Assembly: GCA_021815805.1 (NCBI GenBank)
Contig: JAKAZQ010000002.1
Coordinates: 1 to 64,000, forward strand
Direction: 5' to 3'
Source of the DNA: Pseudomonadota bacterium
GTDB lineage: Bacteria > Pseudomonadota > Gammaproteobacteria > Burkholderiales > Burkholderiaceae_C
Length of the DNA stretch: 64,000 nt
Part shown: positions 18,129 through 27,066 of the stretch, one piece after another
How positions within the stretch are numbered: the stretch's first letter is position 1
How the letters are laid out: each line of letters opens with the position of its first letter
Notes under the pieces: model-generated
What the model saw: the letters and a program-made list of their open reading frames with translations, nothing else
Told to the model about the DNA's origin: nothing
Database searches by the model: none
Position numbers and translations under genes: made by a program

Positions 18129-19252
18129 CCGAGCCGGGAGCGGCGGCGCCCGCACCGGCCGCGGCGGCCGCGCCCGCTGCCGCCCCGGCGACGCCGGCCC
18201 CGCCACCCGCCGCCGCGCCGACGCCGCAAGGCGCGGCCGCCGAGCTGGCGTCGCAGCCGCGTCGCGCGCAGCCGCCGACGGCGGCTTTGCCGCCGGTCGA
18301 GCCGGAGCCGAATCCGGCGCGCCTGCCGCACGCCTCCCCGTCGGTGCGCAAGCTCGCGCGCGAACTCGGCGTGCCGCTGGACGAGGTGCGGGGCAGCGGC
18401 GCCAAGGGGCGCATCACCGCGCAGGACGTGCAGGATTTCGTGAAGGCCGTGATGAGCGGTCAGGCCAGCACCCGCGCCTCGGCCCAGGCCGGCGGCGGCG
18501 GGCGCGGTGCCGGGCTGGATCTGCTGCCCTGGCCGCAGGTCGACTTCTCGCGTTTCGGCAAGGTGTCGACGCAGGCGCTGTCGCGCATCAAGAAGATCTC
18601 CGGGCCGAACCTGGCGCGCAACTGGGTGATGATCCCCCATGTCACGCAGTTCGACCAGGCCGACATCACCGAGCTCGAGGAGTTTCGCAAATCCTCCAAT
18701 GCGGGCGCGGCGGCCGCAGGTGTCAAGCTGACCATGCTGGCGTTCGTCATGAAGGCGTGCTGCGCGGCGCTGCAGCAGATGCCGGCGTTCAACGCCTCGC
18801 TCGACGACAGCGGCGAGAACCTGATCCTGAAGGACTACGTGAACCTCGGCTTCGCCGCCGACACGCCGCAGGGCCTGGTGGTGCCGGTGCTGAAGGACGC
18901 CGACAAGAAGGGGCTGCGCCAGATCGCGGCGGAGATGGCGCAACTCGCGGCGACGGCGCGCGACGGCAAGCTCAAGCCGGCCGACATGCAGGGCGCCAGC
19001 TTCACGATCTCCAGCCTGGGTGGCGTCGGCGGCACGGCGTTCACGCCGATCATCAACGCGCCGGAGGTCGCCATCCTCGGGCTGTCGAAGTCGCAGATGC
19101 AGCCGGTGTGGGACGGCAGGCAGTTCCAGCCGCGGCTGATGCTGCCGCTGTCGTTGTCGTACGACCACCGCGTGATCGACGGCGCCATGGCTGCGCGTTT
19201 CACCACGCTGTTGGGCGAACTGCTCGGCGATCTGCGCCGGGTGTTGTTGTAA
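17897..19252 (+). CDS. aceF: Dihydrolipoamide acetyltransferase (E2 of pyruvate dehydrogenase)
   Basis: 451 residues: one N-terminal lipoyl domain (lipoylated Lys in [10 protein letters not shown]), an Ala/Pro linker, a peripheral-subunit-binding domain (SPSVRKLARELGVPLDEV), and the catalytic acyltransferase domain with SYDHRVIDGA near the C terminus. It transfers the acetyl group to CoA. The start is the ATG giving [13 protein letters not shown], with GGAG upstream; an in-frame TTG 30 bp earlier is rejected. The first 232 bp are almost identical to the start of lpdA downstream. E. coli AceF has three lipoyl domains; here E2 has one and E3 has another. Confidence 0.97.
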   Translation: MAQVQVQVPDIGDFKDVEVIELLVKPGDRIEAEQSLVTVESDKASMEIPSSAGGVVKALLVKLGDKVSEGTPLVELEAEPGAAAPAPAAAAAPAAAPATPAPPPAAAPTPQGAAAELASQPRRAQPPTAALPPVEPEPNPARLPHASPSVRKLARELGVPLDEVRGSGAKGRITAQDVQDFVKAVMSGQASTRASAQAGGGGRGAGLDLLPWPQVDFSRFGKVSTQALSRIKKISGPNLARNWVMIPHVTQFDQADITELEEFRKSSNAGAAAAGVKLTMLAFVMKACCAALQQMPAFNASLDDSGENLILKDYVNLGFAADTPQGLVVPVLKDADKKGLRQIAAEMAQLAATARDGKLKPADMQGASFTISSLGGVGGTAFTPIINAPEVAILGLSKSQMQPVWDGRQFQPRLMLPLSLSYDHRVIDGAMAARFTTLLGELLGDLRRVLL

Positions 19253-19267
19253 GCCGGGGGATGCGAG

Positions 19268-19499
19268 ATGGCGCAAGTGCAGGTTCAGGTTCCCGACATC
19301 GGGGATTTCAAGGACGTCGAGGTGATCGAGCTGCTGGTCAAGCCCGGGGACCGGATCGAGGCGGAGCAGTCGCTGGTGACGGTGGAGAGCGACAAGGCGA
19401 GCATGGAGATCCCGAGCAGCGCGGGCGGCGTGGTGAAGGCGCTGCTGGTCAAGCTCGGCGACAAGGTCAGCGAGGGCACGCCGCTGCTGGAACTGGAGG
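19268..19499 (+). repeat. Lipoyl-domain DNA repeat, copy 2 (in lpdA)
   Basis: Second copy of the 232-bp repeat at 17897-18128. Conservation at synonymous positions points to recent duplication or ongoing gene conversion. Confidence 0.92.
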
Positions 19500-21094
19500 T
19501 CGAGCAGGGCGCGGCGGCGGGCGCGGCGCCCGCACCGGCCGCGGCGCCCGCACCGGCCGGGACCGCCGCGCCCGCTGCCGCTCCCGCGGCCGCCCCGGCG
19601 ACGGCGCCCGCGGCCGCGGACGCCTACACCGGCGCGGTGGATCATGAATGCGACGTGCTGGTGCTGGGAGCCGGCCCCGGAGGCTACTCGGCCGCGTTCC
19701 GCGCCGCCGACCTCGGCTTGAAGGTCGTGCTGGTCGAGCGCTACGCCACGCTGGGCGGCGTATGCCTGAACGTCGGATGCATTCCGAGCAAGGCGCTGCT
19801 GCACGTGGCCGCGGTCATCGACGAGGCCGCCCATCTGGCGCAGGCCGGCATCGAGTTCGCCGCGCCGCGCGTCGATCGCAAGCGCCTGCGCGCGCACAAG
19901 GACCAGGTGGTGGGCAAGCTGACCGGCGGGCTGGCCGGCATGGCCAAGGCACGCAAGGTCACGCTGCTGCGCGGCAACGCGGCGTTCCTCGACCCGCATC
20001 ACGTGGAGGTGCAGACCACCGCCGGCGCGGGCCGCGAGGCCACCGGCGAGGCGCAGCGCGTGCGCTTCCGGCGCGCCATCATCGCCGCCGGCAGCCAGGC
20101 GGTGCATCTGCCGTTCCTGCCGGATGATCCGCGCGTGGTCGATTCCACCGGCGCGCTGGCGCTGGATACCGAGCCGCGCAACATGCTGATCATCGGCGGC
20201 GGCATCATCGGCCTGGAGATGGGCACCGTGTACTCGACCCTCGGCGCGCGCCTGGATGTGGTCGAGATGCTCGACGGCCTGATGCCGGGCGCCGACCGAG
20301 ACCTGGTCAAGGTCTGGCAGAAGATGAACGCGCGGCGCTTCGATCGCGTCATGCTGAAGACGCGCACCGTCGATGCGCAGGCGCGCGACGACGGCATCTG
20401 GGTGCGCTTCGAAGGCGAAGGGGCGCCGGCGCAGGCCCAGCGCTACGACCTCGTGCTGCAGGCGGTCGGGCGCTCGCCCAACGGCGCGCGCATCGGCGCC
20501 GAGCGTGCCGGCGTGGCGGTCGACGAGCGCGGCTTCATCCGGGTCGACGCCGCCATGCGCACGAATGTCGCGCACATCCACGCCATCGGCGACATCAACG
20601 GCCAGCCGATGCTGGCCCACAAGGCGGTGCACGAGGGACACGTGGCGGCCGAGGTGTGCGCCGGCGAACTGCTCGGCGACGAAGCGCTGGCGCGCAGCGC
20701 GTTCGACGCCCGCGTCATCCCGTCGGTGGCCTATACCGATCCCGAGATCGCCTGGGTCGGGCTCGGCGAGGACGAGGCCCGCGCCAAGGGCATCGCGGTG
20801 AAAAAGGCCAGCTTCCCGTGGGCAGCCTCCGGGCGCGCCATCGCCAATGGACGCGACGAGGGATTCACCAAGCTGCTGTTCGACGCGCAGACCCATCGCA
20901 TCGTCGGCGGTGGCATCGTCGGCACGCATGCCGGCGATCTCATCGGCGAGATCGCGCTGGCCATCGAAATGGGCGCCGATGCGGTCGACATCGGACGCAC
21001 CATCCACCCGCACCCGACGCTGGGCGAGTCCATCGGCATGGCGGCCGAGGTGGCCGAGGGGGCCTGCACCGATCTGCCTCCGGCGCGGCGCTGA
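19268..21094 (+). CDS. lpdA: Dihydrolipoamide dehydrogenase (E3) with N-terminal lipoyl domain
   Basis: 608 residues, longer than the usual E3 (about 470) because a lipoyl domain and an Ala/Pro-rich linker (to about residue 125) precede the flavoprotein. The E3 part has the FAD motif [15 protein letters not shown], the redox disulfide [13 protein letters not shown], an NAD-binding [10 protein letters not shown], and the catalytic His-Glu in [10 protein letters not shown]. It reoxidises lipoamide of the pyruvate dehydrogenase complex. It follows aceF by 15 bp. The lipoyl-E3 fusion is known from other betaproteobacterial pdh operons; the near-perfect DNA identity to the aceF copy is the notable part. 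Confidence 0.97.
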   Translation: MAQVQVQVPDIGDFKDVEVIELLVKPGDRIEAEQSLVTVESDKASMEIPSSAGGVVKALLVKLGDKVSEGTPLLELEVEQGAAAGAAPAPAAAPAPAGTAAPAAAPAAAPATAPAAADAYTGAVDHECDVLVLGAGPGGYSAAFRAADLGLKVVLVERYATLGGVCLNVGCIPSKALLHVAAVIDEAAHLAQAGIEFAAPRVDRKRLRAHKDQVVGKLTGGLAGMAKARKVTLLRGNAAFLDPHHVEVQTTAGAGREATGEAQRVRFRRAIIAAGSQAVHLPFLPDDPRVVDSTGALALDTEPRNMLIIGGGIIGLEMGTVYSTLGARLDVVEMLDGLMPGADRDLVKVWQKMNARRFDRVMLKTRTVDAQARDDGIWVRFEGEGAPAQAQRYDLVLQAVGRSPNGARIGAERAGVAVDERGFIRVDAAMRTNVAHIHAIGDINGQPMLAHKAVHEGHVAAEVCAGELLGDEALARSAFDARVIPSVAYTDPEIAWVGLGEDEARAKGIAVKKASFPWAASGRAIANGRDEGFTKLLFDAQTHRIVGGGIVGTHAGDLIGEIALAIEMGADAVDIGRTIHPHPTLGESIGMAAEVAEGACTDLPPARR

Positions 21095-21118
21095 ACGCGC
21101 CGCGGTCGAGGGGGGCGC

Positions 21119-21961
21119 TCAGGGCGCTGCGTTGGCGCCCGAGCGCGGCAGCAGCGCCCCGGCCATCAGCGCCGTGGTGCTCGCGGAGGCGCGTGCCGGC
21201 ACGGCGTCCGAAACAGGCAGCACCGCGACCGGCCGGACCTGATCCGGCACGGCCGGGCCGGCGCTCGCCGCTGGCGCCTGGCGCGGTTCGGCGGGCGCGG
21301 CCTGCGCCGAGCGCAGCGGATCCACGGCGCCGATGATCAGGCGACGCGCACCGTCGAAACGGCGTTTCCAGTACGGGCTGTCCAGATCGCTGATGCGCAC
21401 GCTCTGGCCGGGGCGCGGGGCATGCACGAAACGTCCGTCGCCGATGTAGATTCCGACGTGCGAAAAGGCACGCCGCAGGGTGTTGAAAAACACCAGATCC
21501 CCGGGGCGCAACTGGTTTTTCGCGACCTTCTCGCCTTCGCGGCTCTGCGCGGCGGCGTTGTGCGGCAGCACCAGGCCCAGGGTCTCCTTGTAGACGCGCC
21601 GCACCAGGCCGGAGCAGTCGAACCCCTTTGACGCACGGTCCCCGCCGTAGCGATAGGGTTCGCCGAGAAAGCTCAAGGCATTCACCACCAGCGCCGACGC
21701 TCGCGAGGAGACCTGCCGCACCACGTCGGCGCCGTTCCACCATGGGTGCGCTGCCGGCGCCGCCGCGGCAGGAGCAGCCGCGGTGGCCTGAGCGCGCAGC
21801 AGGATGCCGCGCAGGCGTGCATCCACCGCGCTCGCCGCGGCACGCGGCGGGCGTGCCGCGAGGCTCGCCGGCGCGCAGCACGGCCCCAGCACCAGCGCGA
21901 CGAGCGCACAGCGCAGGATCGCCTGGCGCCAGGCGGCGGGAGGGAATGGACAGCGGAGCAC
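21119..21961 (-). CDS. NlpC/P60 family cell-wall hydrolase
   Basis: About 280 residues: a signal peptide (hydrophobic run CALVALVLGP), a linker, then an NlpC/P60 papain-like domain with the catalytic Cys in GFDCSGLVRRVY and His in SHVGIYIGDGRFVHAPR, followed by an Ala/Pro-rich tail. Such enzymes usually cut stem-peptide bonds of peptidoglycan in the periplasm. The start is uncertain: no ATG lies near the signal sequence, so GTG at 21961 is chosen, giving VLRCPFPPAAW. The longer frame to 22183 would overlap the divergent acuI gene and is rejected. It converges on lpdA with a 24-bp gap. Confidence 0.85.
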   Translation of the reverse strand: MLRCPFPPAAWRQAILRCALVALVLGPCCAPASLAARPPRAAASAVDARLRGILLRAQATAAAPAAAAPAAHPWWNGADVVRQVSSRASALVVNALSFLGEPYRYGGDRASKGFDCSGLVRRVYKETLGLVLPHNAAAQSREGEKVAKNQLRPGDLVFFNTLRRAFSHVGIYIGDGRFVHAPRPGQSVRISDLDSPYWKRRFDGARRLIIGAVDPLRSAQAAPAEPRQAPAASAGPAVPDQVRPVAVLPVSDAVPARASASTTALMAGALLPRSGANAAP

Positions 21962-22061
21962 CGCGCGAATGTACCTGCGGGCAGGCGCCAGCGTCAACGC
22001 CCGGCATCGGCCTGCTACGCTGGTGGCGATCGCGACCGTCCGTCGCGCACGGAGACGAACC

Positions 22062-23039
22062 ATGTTCCATGCTTGGCTGCTGGACAAGCCCGACGGCATC
22101 TTCCGGGCGGAGTTGTGCGAGCTCGACGAAGCACGGCTCCCGGCGGGCGACGTGCTGGTCCAGGTGCTGCACTCGACCATCAACTACAAGGACGCCCTGG
22201 CCCTGACCAACCGGGCGCCGGTCGTGCGCAACTGGCCCATGGTGCCCGGCATCGATGGCGCCGGTATCGTGCTGGACAGCCGGCACGCGGCCTGGAAGCC
22301 GGGAGATCGCTGGATTCTCAACGGCTGGGGCGTCGGCGAGACGCACTGGGGCTGCCTGGCCGAGCGCGCGAGCCTGCGCGGCGATTGGCTGGTGCCGCTG
22401 CCGGCGCGCTTCGACACCCGCCAGGCGATGATCATCGGCACCGCGGGCTATACGGCGATGCTGTGCGTGCAGGCCATCGCCGCGCGCGAGCTGCGCCCCG
22501 AGCACGGCGAAGTGCTGGTCACCGGCGCCAGCGGCGGTGTGGGCAGCATCGCGGTGGCCTTGCTGGCGCGCCGCGGCTGGAAGGTGGTGGCGGTCACCGG
22601 CAAGCCGCAGCAGGCCGATTACCTGCGCTCGCTGGGGGCCGCCGAGATCCTGCCGCGGGAGTCGCTCGCGGCTCCCGGCAAGCCGCTGCAGAAGGAGCGC
22701 TGGGCGGCCGTTGTCGACACCGCGGGCAGCCATATCCTGGCGAATGCCTGCGCGCAGACGCGCTGGGGCGGCGTGGTCGCGGCCTGCGGCCTGGCGCAGG
22801 GCCTGGATTTCCCGGCCTCGGTGGCGCCCTTCATCCTGCGCAACGTGACGCTCGCCGGCATCGACAGCGTGATGCAGCCGCTGGCGGCGCGCCGCGCGGC
22901 GTGGGCGGCGCTGGCCGAGGAGCTGGATGGCGCGCAGCTGGAGGCGGTGGCGCACGATGTGCGTCTGGACGAGGCGCTGGAGGCCGCGCGGGGGCTCATG
23001 GAAGGGCGCAGTTCCGGGCGTGCAGTAGTGAATATCTGA
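22062..23039 (+). CDS. acuI: Acrylyl-CoA reductase (YhdH/AcuI family)
   Basis: 325-residue medium-chain NADPH-dependent oxidoreductase: alcohol-dehydrogenase-like N-terminal domain (STINYKDALALT, PGIDGAGIV) and a Rossmann domain (VLVTGASGGVGSIAVALL). AcuI reduces acryloyl-CoA to propionyl-CoA and also protects against this toxic electrophile. GGAG precedes the ATG at proper spacing. The propionate-activating prpE follows on the same strand 147 bp later, which supports a propionate/acrylate role. Confidence 0.9.
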   Translation: MFHAWLLDKPDGIFRAELCELDEARLPAGDVLVQVLHSTINYKDALALTNRAPVVRNWPMVPGIDGAGIVLDSRHAAWKPGDRWILNGWGVGETHWGCLAERASLRGDWLVPLPARFDTRQAMIIGTAGYTAMLCVQAIAARELRPEHGEVLVTGASGGVGSIAVALLARRGWKVVAVTGKPQQADYLRSLGAAEILPRESLAAPGKPLQKERWAAVVDTAGSHILANACAQTRWGGVVAACGLAQGLDFPASVAPFILRNVTLAGIDSVMQPLAARRAAWAALAEELDGAQLEAVAHDVRLDEALEAARGLMEGRSSGRAVVNI

Positions 23040-23064
23040 CGGACTTCCTGCCAGAAGTATCAAT

Positions 23065-23158
23065 AAAACCGCGTTTGTCGCGGTCAGGGCTGTGTCAGGT
23101 GGGGTGTCTACGGTCGGATGGTCGGCCGGCGGCGCGACGTGTTCGCGCGGCCGGACCG
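23065..23158. other. Two hairpins between acuI and prpE
   Basis: The 147-bp gap holds ACCGCG-TTTGT-CGCGGT (23068-23084), flanked on its left by AAAA so that it looks like a weak terminator only on the minus strand, and a larger GC-rich hairpin around 23123-23153 (CGGCC, GCGCGA paired with TCGCGC, GGCCG). Function unknown; the second is in the prpE leader. Confidence 0.4.
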
Positions 23159-23186
23159 TCCCGACAAGACATCCTGGGAGACAAGC

Positions 23187-25085
23187 ATGGCCAGTTACCG
23201 CGAGTATCACCGGCGCTCGGTGGAGCAAGCCGAGGAGTTCTGGGCCGAAAAGGCGCGCCTGATCGACTGGCAGCGTCCTTTCGATCAGGTGCTCGACGCC
23301 AGTCGCAAGCCCTTCGCCGCGTGGTTTCGCGGCGGGCTCACCAACCTCTGCCACAACGCCGTCGACCGCCATCTGGCGCAGCGCGCGCAGCAGCCGGCGC
23401 TGGTCTGGGAGTCGACCGAGGTGGAGGCCGAGCGCAGCTACTCCTACGCCGAACTGCACAGCGAGGTGCAGCGCATGGCGGCGATCCTGCAGCGTCACGG
23501 CGTGCGCCAGGGAGACCGCGTGCTGATCTACATGCCGATGATCCCGGAAGCCGTGTTCGGCATGCTCGCCTGCGTGCGCATCGGCGCCATCCATTCCGTG
23601 GTGTTCGGCGGGTTCGCCGCGCTGAGCCTGGCCACCCGCATCGACGATGCGGCGCCGCGCCTGATCCTGAGCAGCGACGCCGGCTCGCGCGCCGGCCGCG
23701 TGGTGCCCTACAAGCCGCTGCTCGACGAGGCGATCGAGCGCTGCGCGCACAAGCCGGAAAAGGTGCTGATGGTCGATCGCGGCCTGCATGGCTTCCAGCC
23801 GGTGCCCGGCCGCGACCTGGACTACGCCGCCGAGCGCGCGGCGGTGGGCGATGCGCAGGTGCCTTGCACCTGGGTGGATTCGACCCACCCCAGCTACATC
23901 CTCTACACCTCGGGCACCACCGGCCGGCCGAAGGGCGTGCAACGCGACACGGGCGGCTACGCGGTGGCACTGGCGATGTCGATGCAGGACATCTATTGCG
24001 GCCGCCCCGGCGGCACCTATTTCTGCAGCAGCGACATCGGCTGGGTGGTCGGCCACAGCTATATCGTCTACGGCCCGCTGATCCACGGCATGACCACCGT
24101 GCTGTACGAGGGCACGCCGGTGCGCCCCGACGCCGGCATCCTGTGGCGCCTCGTGGAGAAGCATCGCGCGCAGGTGATGTTCTCCTCGCCGACCGCGGTG
24201 CGCGTGCTGAAGAAGTTCGATGCCGCGTTCATGCGCGACCGCGATCTGTCGTCGCTGGATCGTCTGTTCCTGGCCGGCGAGCCGCTGGACGAGCCGACGG
24301 CGGCGTGGATCTCCGACACGCTGCGCAAGCCGGTGGTCGACAACTACTGGCAGACCGAGACCGGATGGCCGATCCTGAGCATCGCCGCCGGGGTCGAGGC
24401 CTTGCCGCCCAAGCCCGGCTCGCCCGGTGTCGCGATGCCCGGCTACAAGGTCGCGGTGCTGGACGAGAACACCGGGCAGCCGGTGGCGCCCGGCACCAAG
24501 GGGGTGCTGGCCATCGAGTGGCCGCTGCCGCCGGGCTGCATGCAGACGGTGTGGGGCGATGACCAGCGTTTCGTCGACACCTACTGGTCGAACTTTCCGG
24601 CGCGGCAGGTGTACTCGACCTTCGACTGGGGCGTGGCCGACGAGCAGGGATACGTCACCATCCTCGGCCGCACGGACGACGTGATCAACGTGGCCGGGCA
24701 CCGCCTGGGCACGCGCGAGATCGAGGAGAGCATCTCCAGCCACGCGGCGGTGGCCGAGGTCGCCGTGGTCGGCGCCGCCGACAGCCTGAAAGGCCAGCAG
24801 GCGATCGCCTTCGTCGTGCCGCGCGACGCATCGCGCATCGCCGACGCGGCCGGCCGCGCCGGCCTGCAGGCCGAGATCATGCAGACGGTGCAGACCCAGC
24901 TCGGTGCGGTGGCGCGCCCGGCGCGCGTGCTGTTCGTGAGCATGTTGCCGAAGACCCGCTCCGGCAAGTTGTTGCGGCGCTCCATCCAGGCGCTGTGCGA
25001 GCAGCGCCCGACCGGCGACCTGACCACGCTGGAAGATCCGGCGGCGCTCGAGCAGATCCGCAGCGCACTCGCCGAACAGGCCTGA
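23187..25085 (+). CDS. prpE: Propionyl-CoA synthetase
   Basis: 632-residue AMP-forming acyl-CoA synthetase. Motifs: YTSGTTGRPKGVQRD (P-loop-like A3), DNYWQTETGWP, GRTDDVINVAGHRLGTREIE (A8) and the C-terminal catalytic Lys context PKTRSGKLLRR. The N-terminal SYREYHRRSVEQAEEFW is the acetyl/propionyl-CoA synthetase start. PrpE rather than Acs is favoured by length, the STHPSYILYTSGT region and the acuI neighbour. The start is the ATG giving MASYREY, with GGGAG upstream. A strong terminator follows. Confidence 0.93.
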   Translation: MASYREYHRRSVEQAEEFWAEKARLIDWQRPFDQVLDASRKPFAAWFRGGLTNLCHNAVDRHLAQRAQQPALVWESTEVEAERSYSYAELHSEVQRMAAILQRHGVRQGDRVLIYMPMIPEAVFGMLACVRIGAIHSVVFGGFAALSLATRIDDAAPRLILSSDAGSRAGRVVPYKPLLDEAIERCAHKPEKVLMVDRGLHGFQPVPGRDLDYAAERAAVGDAQVPCTWVDSTHPSYILYTSGTTGRPKGVQRDTGGYAVALAMSMQDIYCGRPGGTYFCSSDIGWVVGHSYIVYGPLIHGMTTVLYEGTPVRPDAGILWRLVEKHRAQVMFSSPTAVRVLKKFDAAFMRDRDLSSLDRLFLAGEPLDEPTAAWISDTLRKPVVDNYWQTETGWPILSIAAGVEALPPKPGSPGVAMPGYKVAVLDENTGQPVAPGTKGVLAIEWPLPPGCMQTVWGDDQRFVDTYWSNFPARQVYSTFDWGVADEQGYVTILGRTDDVINVAGHRLGTREIEESISSHAAVAEVAVVGAADSLKGQQAIAFVVPRDASRIADAAGRAGLQAEIMQTVQTQLGAVARPARVLFVSMLPKTRSGKLLRRSIQALCEQRPTGDLTTLEDPAALEQIRSALAEQA

Positions 25086-25107
25086 GCCCGCCGCACACGC
25101 GGATGCA

Positions 25108-25139
25108 GGCGCGCCGCTGCGGCGGCGCGCCGCGCTTTT
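25108..25139 (+). terminator. Intrinsic terminator after prpE
   Basis: Perfect 10-bp stem GGCGCGCCGC-TGCG-GCGGCGCGCC followed by GCGCTTTTG, 23 bp after the prpE stop. The T-run is short but the stem is very stable. Confidence 0.65.
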
Positions 25140-25211
25140 GCGATCGCGCAAGTTGCGCGCTCGCGCCCCCCTTTTCTCCAGCGCCATAGGGAAAGCACTA
25201 TGCGTGTGGGC

Positions 25212-25239
25212 TGGACGAGCCCCCGGCGATCCCTACAAT
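25212..25239 (+). promoter_or_regulatory. Putative sigma-70 promoter of the sox cluster
   Basis: TGGACG at 25212-25217, a 16-bp spacer, and TACAAT at 25234-25239, immediately upstream of the ArsR-type dyad and 41 bp before the soxR start. Read by eye; strength unknown. Confidence 0.45.
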
Positions 25240-25241
25240 TC

Positions 25242-25257
25242 ATAAGTATCTGCTTAT
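25242..25257. promoter_or_regulatory. Candidate SoxR operator
   Basis: Dyad ATAAG-TATCTG-CTTAT placed just downstream of the putative -10 box and 22 bp before the soxR start. AT-rich dyads of this kind are typical ArsR/SmtB-family operators, so autorepression and repression of the sox operon is the simplest reading. Confidence 0.6.
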
Positions 25258-25279
25258 AGTCGAATTCGATGAAACTGCA

Positions 25280-25669
25280 ATGTCCCGGTCGGAAACCCCC
25301 AGGCGCCTGCTCGACGGTGCTTCCGACGAACAGGACGCGGAGCGTGTGTTCGATAGCGCGGCGGAGTTGTTCGGCGTACTCGCCACGCCTTTGCGCCTGC
25401 GCATCCTGAACGCGATCTGCGCACGCGAGAAAAGCGTCGGCGACATCATGCAGTCCGTCGAGTCCACGCAGCCCAACGTATCGCAGCATTTGAAGGTGTT
25501 GTACCAGGCCGGAATCGTGGCCAAGCGCCGCGTCGGCAACCAGATGTATTACCGGGTGCAGAGCGAGAAGGCAGTGCAGTTGTGCCGCACGGTGTGCACC
25601 CAGATCGCGATCGAACTGGATGATCCGGATTCGGTCTCGCAAGCAGAGCGCCTGGCCCGGCGCAATTAG
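25280..25669 (+). CDS. soxR: ArsR-family sulfur-responsive repressor SoxR
   Basis: 129-residue ArsR/SmtB winged-helix regulator with recognition helix STQPNVSQHLKVLYQAG. It has three cysteines: Cys47 (NAICARE), Cys102 and Cys106 (LCRTVC). A Cys near position 41-47 paired with one near 107 is the arrangement of the persulfide sensors SqrR and BigR, so derepression by sulfane sulfur is likely. It lacks the metal-site CxC/CVC of arsenic sensors. It begins the sox cluster 29 bp before soxC and has a dyad in its own promoter. It is unrelated to the MerR-type redox SoxR of enterics despite the name. Confidence 0.9.
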   Translation: MSRSETPRRLLDGASDEQDAERVFDSAAELFGVLATPLRLRILNAICAREKSVGDIMQSVESTQPNVSQHLKVLYQAGIVAKRRVGNQMYYRVQSEKAVQLCRTVCTQIAIELDDPDSVSQAERLARRN

Positions 25670-25698
25670 GTCCCAACAGTCAACCAGCGAGTACGAGG

Positions 25699-27066
25699 AT
25701 GAGTGACTACAGCAACAAGCCAGGCCGACTGCGTCCCGCGCCGGAGAACTTCCTGAGTGCGCAGCAGATCCAGCAGGTGCAGGCCGGGCGGCGCGACTTC
25801 CTGCGCCGCGCCTTCGCCAGCGCCAGCGCGGCGATGGTTGCCGGCGGCGCCGTGAACGCCTATGCCGACGAGGCCACGGCGCAGGACGAGAAGATCATCC
25901 TGAACAAGCCGGACTGGGGCACGACCCTGGGCCGCCCGGTGGACGAACCGCCCTACGGCATGCCGTCGAAGTACGAGGCCAACCTGGTGCGTCGCATCAG
26001 CCCCGGGCTGGCGGCGGTCAAGCAGGCCAACGTGGCGTTCGCGCCGCTGCAGGGCATGTTCGGCATCGTCACGCCGTCGGGCCTGCACTTCAACCGCTCG
26101 CACCAGGGCTGGTACGAGATCGATCCCTCGCAGCACCGCCTGATGATCATGGGCGAGCCGGGGCTGGTGGCGCATCCGAAGGTCTATTCGGTGGGCGACA
26201 TCATGCGTATGCAGCCGGTGTCGCGCTTTCATTTCATCGAATGCGGCGCGAATTCGGCGATGGAGTGGGCCAATGTCGCGGTGCCGACGGTGCAGTACAC
26301 CCACGGCATGGTGTCGTGCAGCGAGTACACCGGCGTGCCCCTGCTGCACCTGTTGCAGGACTGCGGAGCCAACCTGAAGGGCGTGCGCTTCATCCTCGCC
26401 GAAGGCGCCGACGGCTCGCACGAGACCCGCACCATCCCGATGTCGCTGGTGCTGTCGGGCGAGGTGCTGGTGGCCTACGGGCAGAACGGCGAGATGCTGC
26501 GCCCCGAGAACGGCTACCCGTTGCGCCTGGTTGTGCCCGGCGTCGAGGGGGTGTCCAACATCAAGTACCTGCGCCGCATCAAGCTCGGCACCGAGCCGTT
26601 CGGGGCCAAGGACGAGGTGCTCGGCTACGTCGACCTGATGCCCGACGGCAAGCTGCGCCAATACACCTCGCTGATGGAGTGCAAGTCGGTGATCACCTCG
26701 CCGTCGGGCGGCCAGGTGCTGCTCGACAAGGGTCTGTACAACGTGACCGGGCTGGCCTGGTCCGGGCGTGGGCGCATCAAGCGCGTCGACGTGTCCTTCG
26801 ATGGCGGCGTGAACTGGCATCGGGCGCGCATCGAGGGGCCGGTGCAGAACAAGGCGCTGACGCGTTTCAACATCCCCTGGGTCTGGAATGGCCGCAGCGC
26901 CTTCCTGCAAAGCCGTGCCGTCGACGAGACCGGCTACGTGCAGCCGACCTACGAGCAGTTGCGCAAGGTGCGGGGCACGCGCTCGGTCTACCACAACAAC
27001 GCGATTCAAACCTGGCAAGTCGAGGAAACTGGAGATGTCCGCAATGTTCAACTCGCGCATTCTTGA
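25699..27066 (+). CDS. soxC: Sulfane dehydrogenase molybdopterin subunit SoxC
   Basis: 455 residues with a twin-arginine signal (RRDFLRRAF, residues 31-39), then a sulfite-oxidase-type molybdenum domain with the Mo-ligand Cys182 in FHFIECGANS, and a C-terminal dimerisation domain (VDVSFDGGVNWH). With SoxD it removes six electrons from the SoxY-bound sulfane sulfur, allowing complete oxidation of thiosulfate to sulfate without sulfur globules. AGGATG context at the start is compact but acceptable. It overlaps soxD by 32 bp. Confidence 0.97.
   Translation: MSDYSNKPGRLRPAPENFLSAQQIQQVQAGRRDFLRRAFASASAAMVAGGAVNAYADEATAQDEKIILNKPDWGTTLGRPVDEPPYGMPSKYEANLVRRISPGLAAVKQANVAFAPLQGMFGIVTPSGLHFNRSHQGWYEIDPSQHRLMIMGEPGLVAHPKVYSVGDIMRMQPVSRFHFIECGANSAMEWANVAVPTVQYTHGMVSCSEYTGVPLLHLLQDCGANLKGVRFILAEGADGSHETRTIPMSLVLSGEVLVAYGQNGEMLRPENGYPLRLVVPGVEGVSNIKYLRRIKLGTEPFGAKDEVLGYVDLMPDGKLRQYTSLMECKSVITSPSGGQVLLDKGLYNVTGLAWSGRGRIKRVDVSFDGGVNWHRARIEGPVQNKALTRFNIPWVWNGRSAFLQSRAVDETGYVQPTYEQLRKVRGTRSVYHNNAIQTWQVEETGDVRNVQLAHS

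Noticed and set aside
14678-21013. A minus-strand open frame of more than 2,000 codons across aceE-aceF-lpdA
   Set aside because: High GC suppresses stop codons in shadow frames; the plus strand carries clear E1, E2 and E3 motifs throughout and the shadow protein is His/Arg/Gln-rich low complexity.
21962-22183. Upstream extension of the NlpC/P60 gene to an ATG at 22183
   Set aside because: It would overlap the divergent acuI gene and put 74 non-signal residues before an otherwise normal signal peptide.
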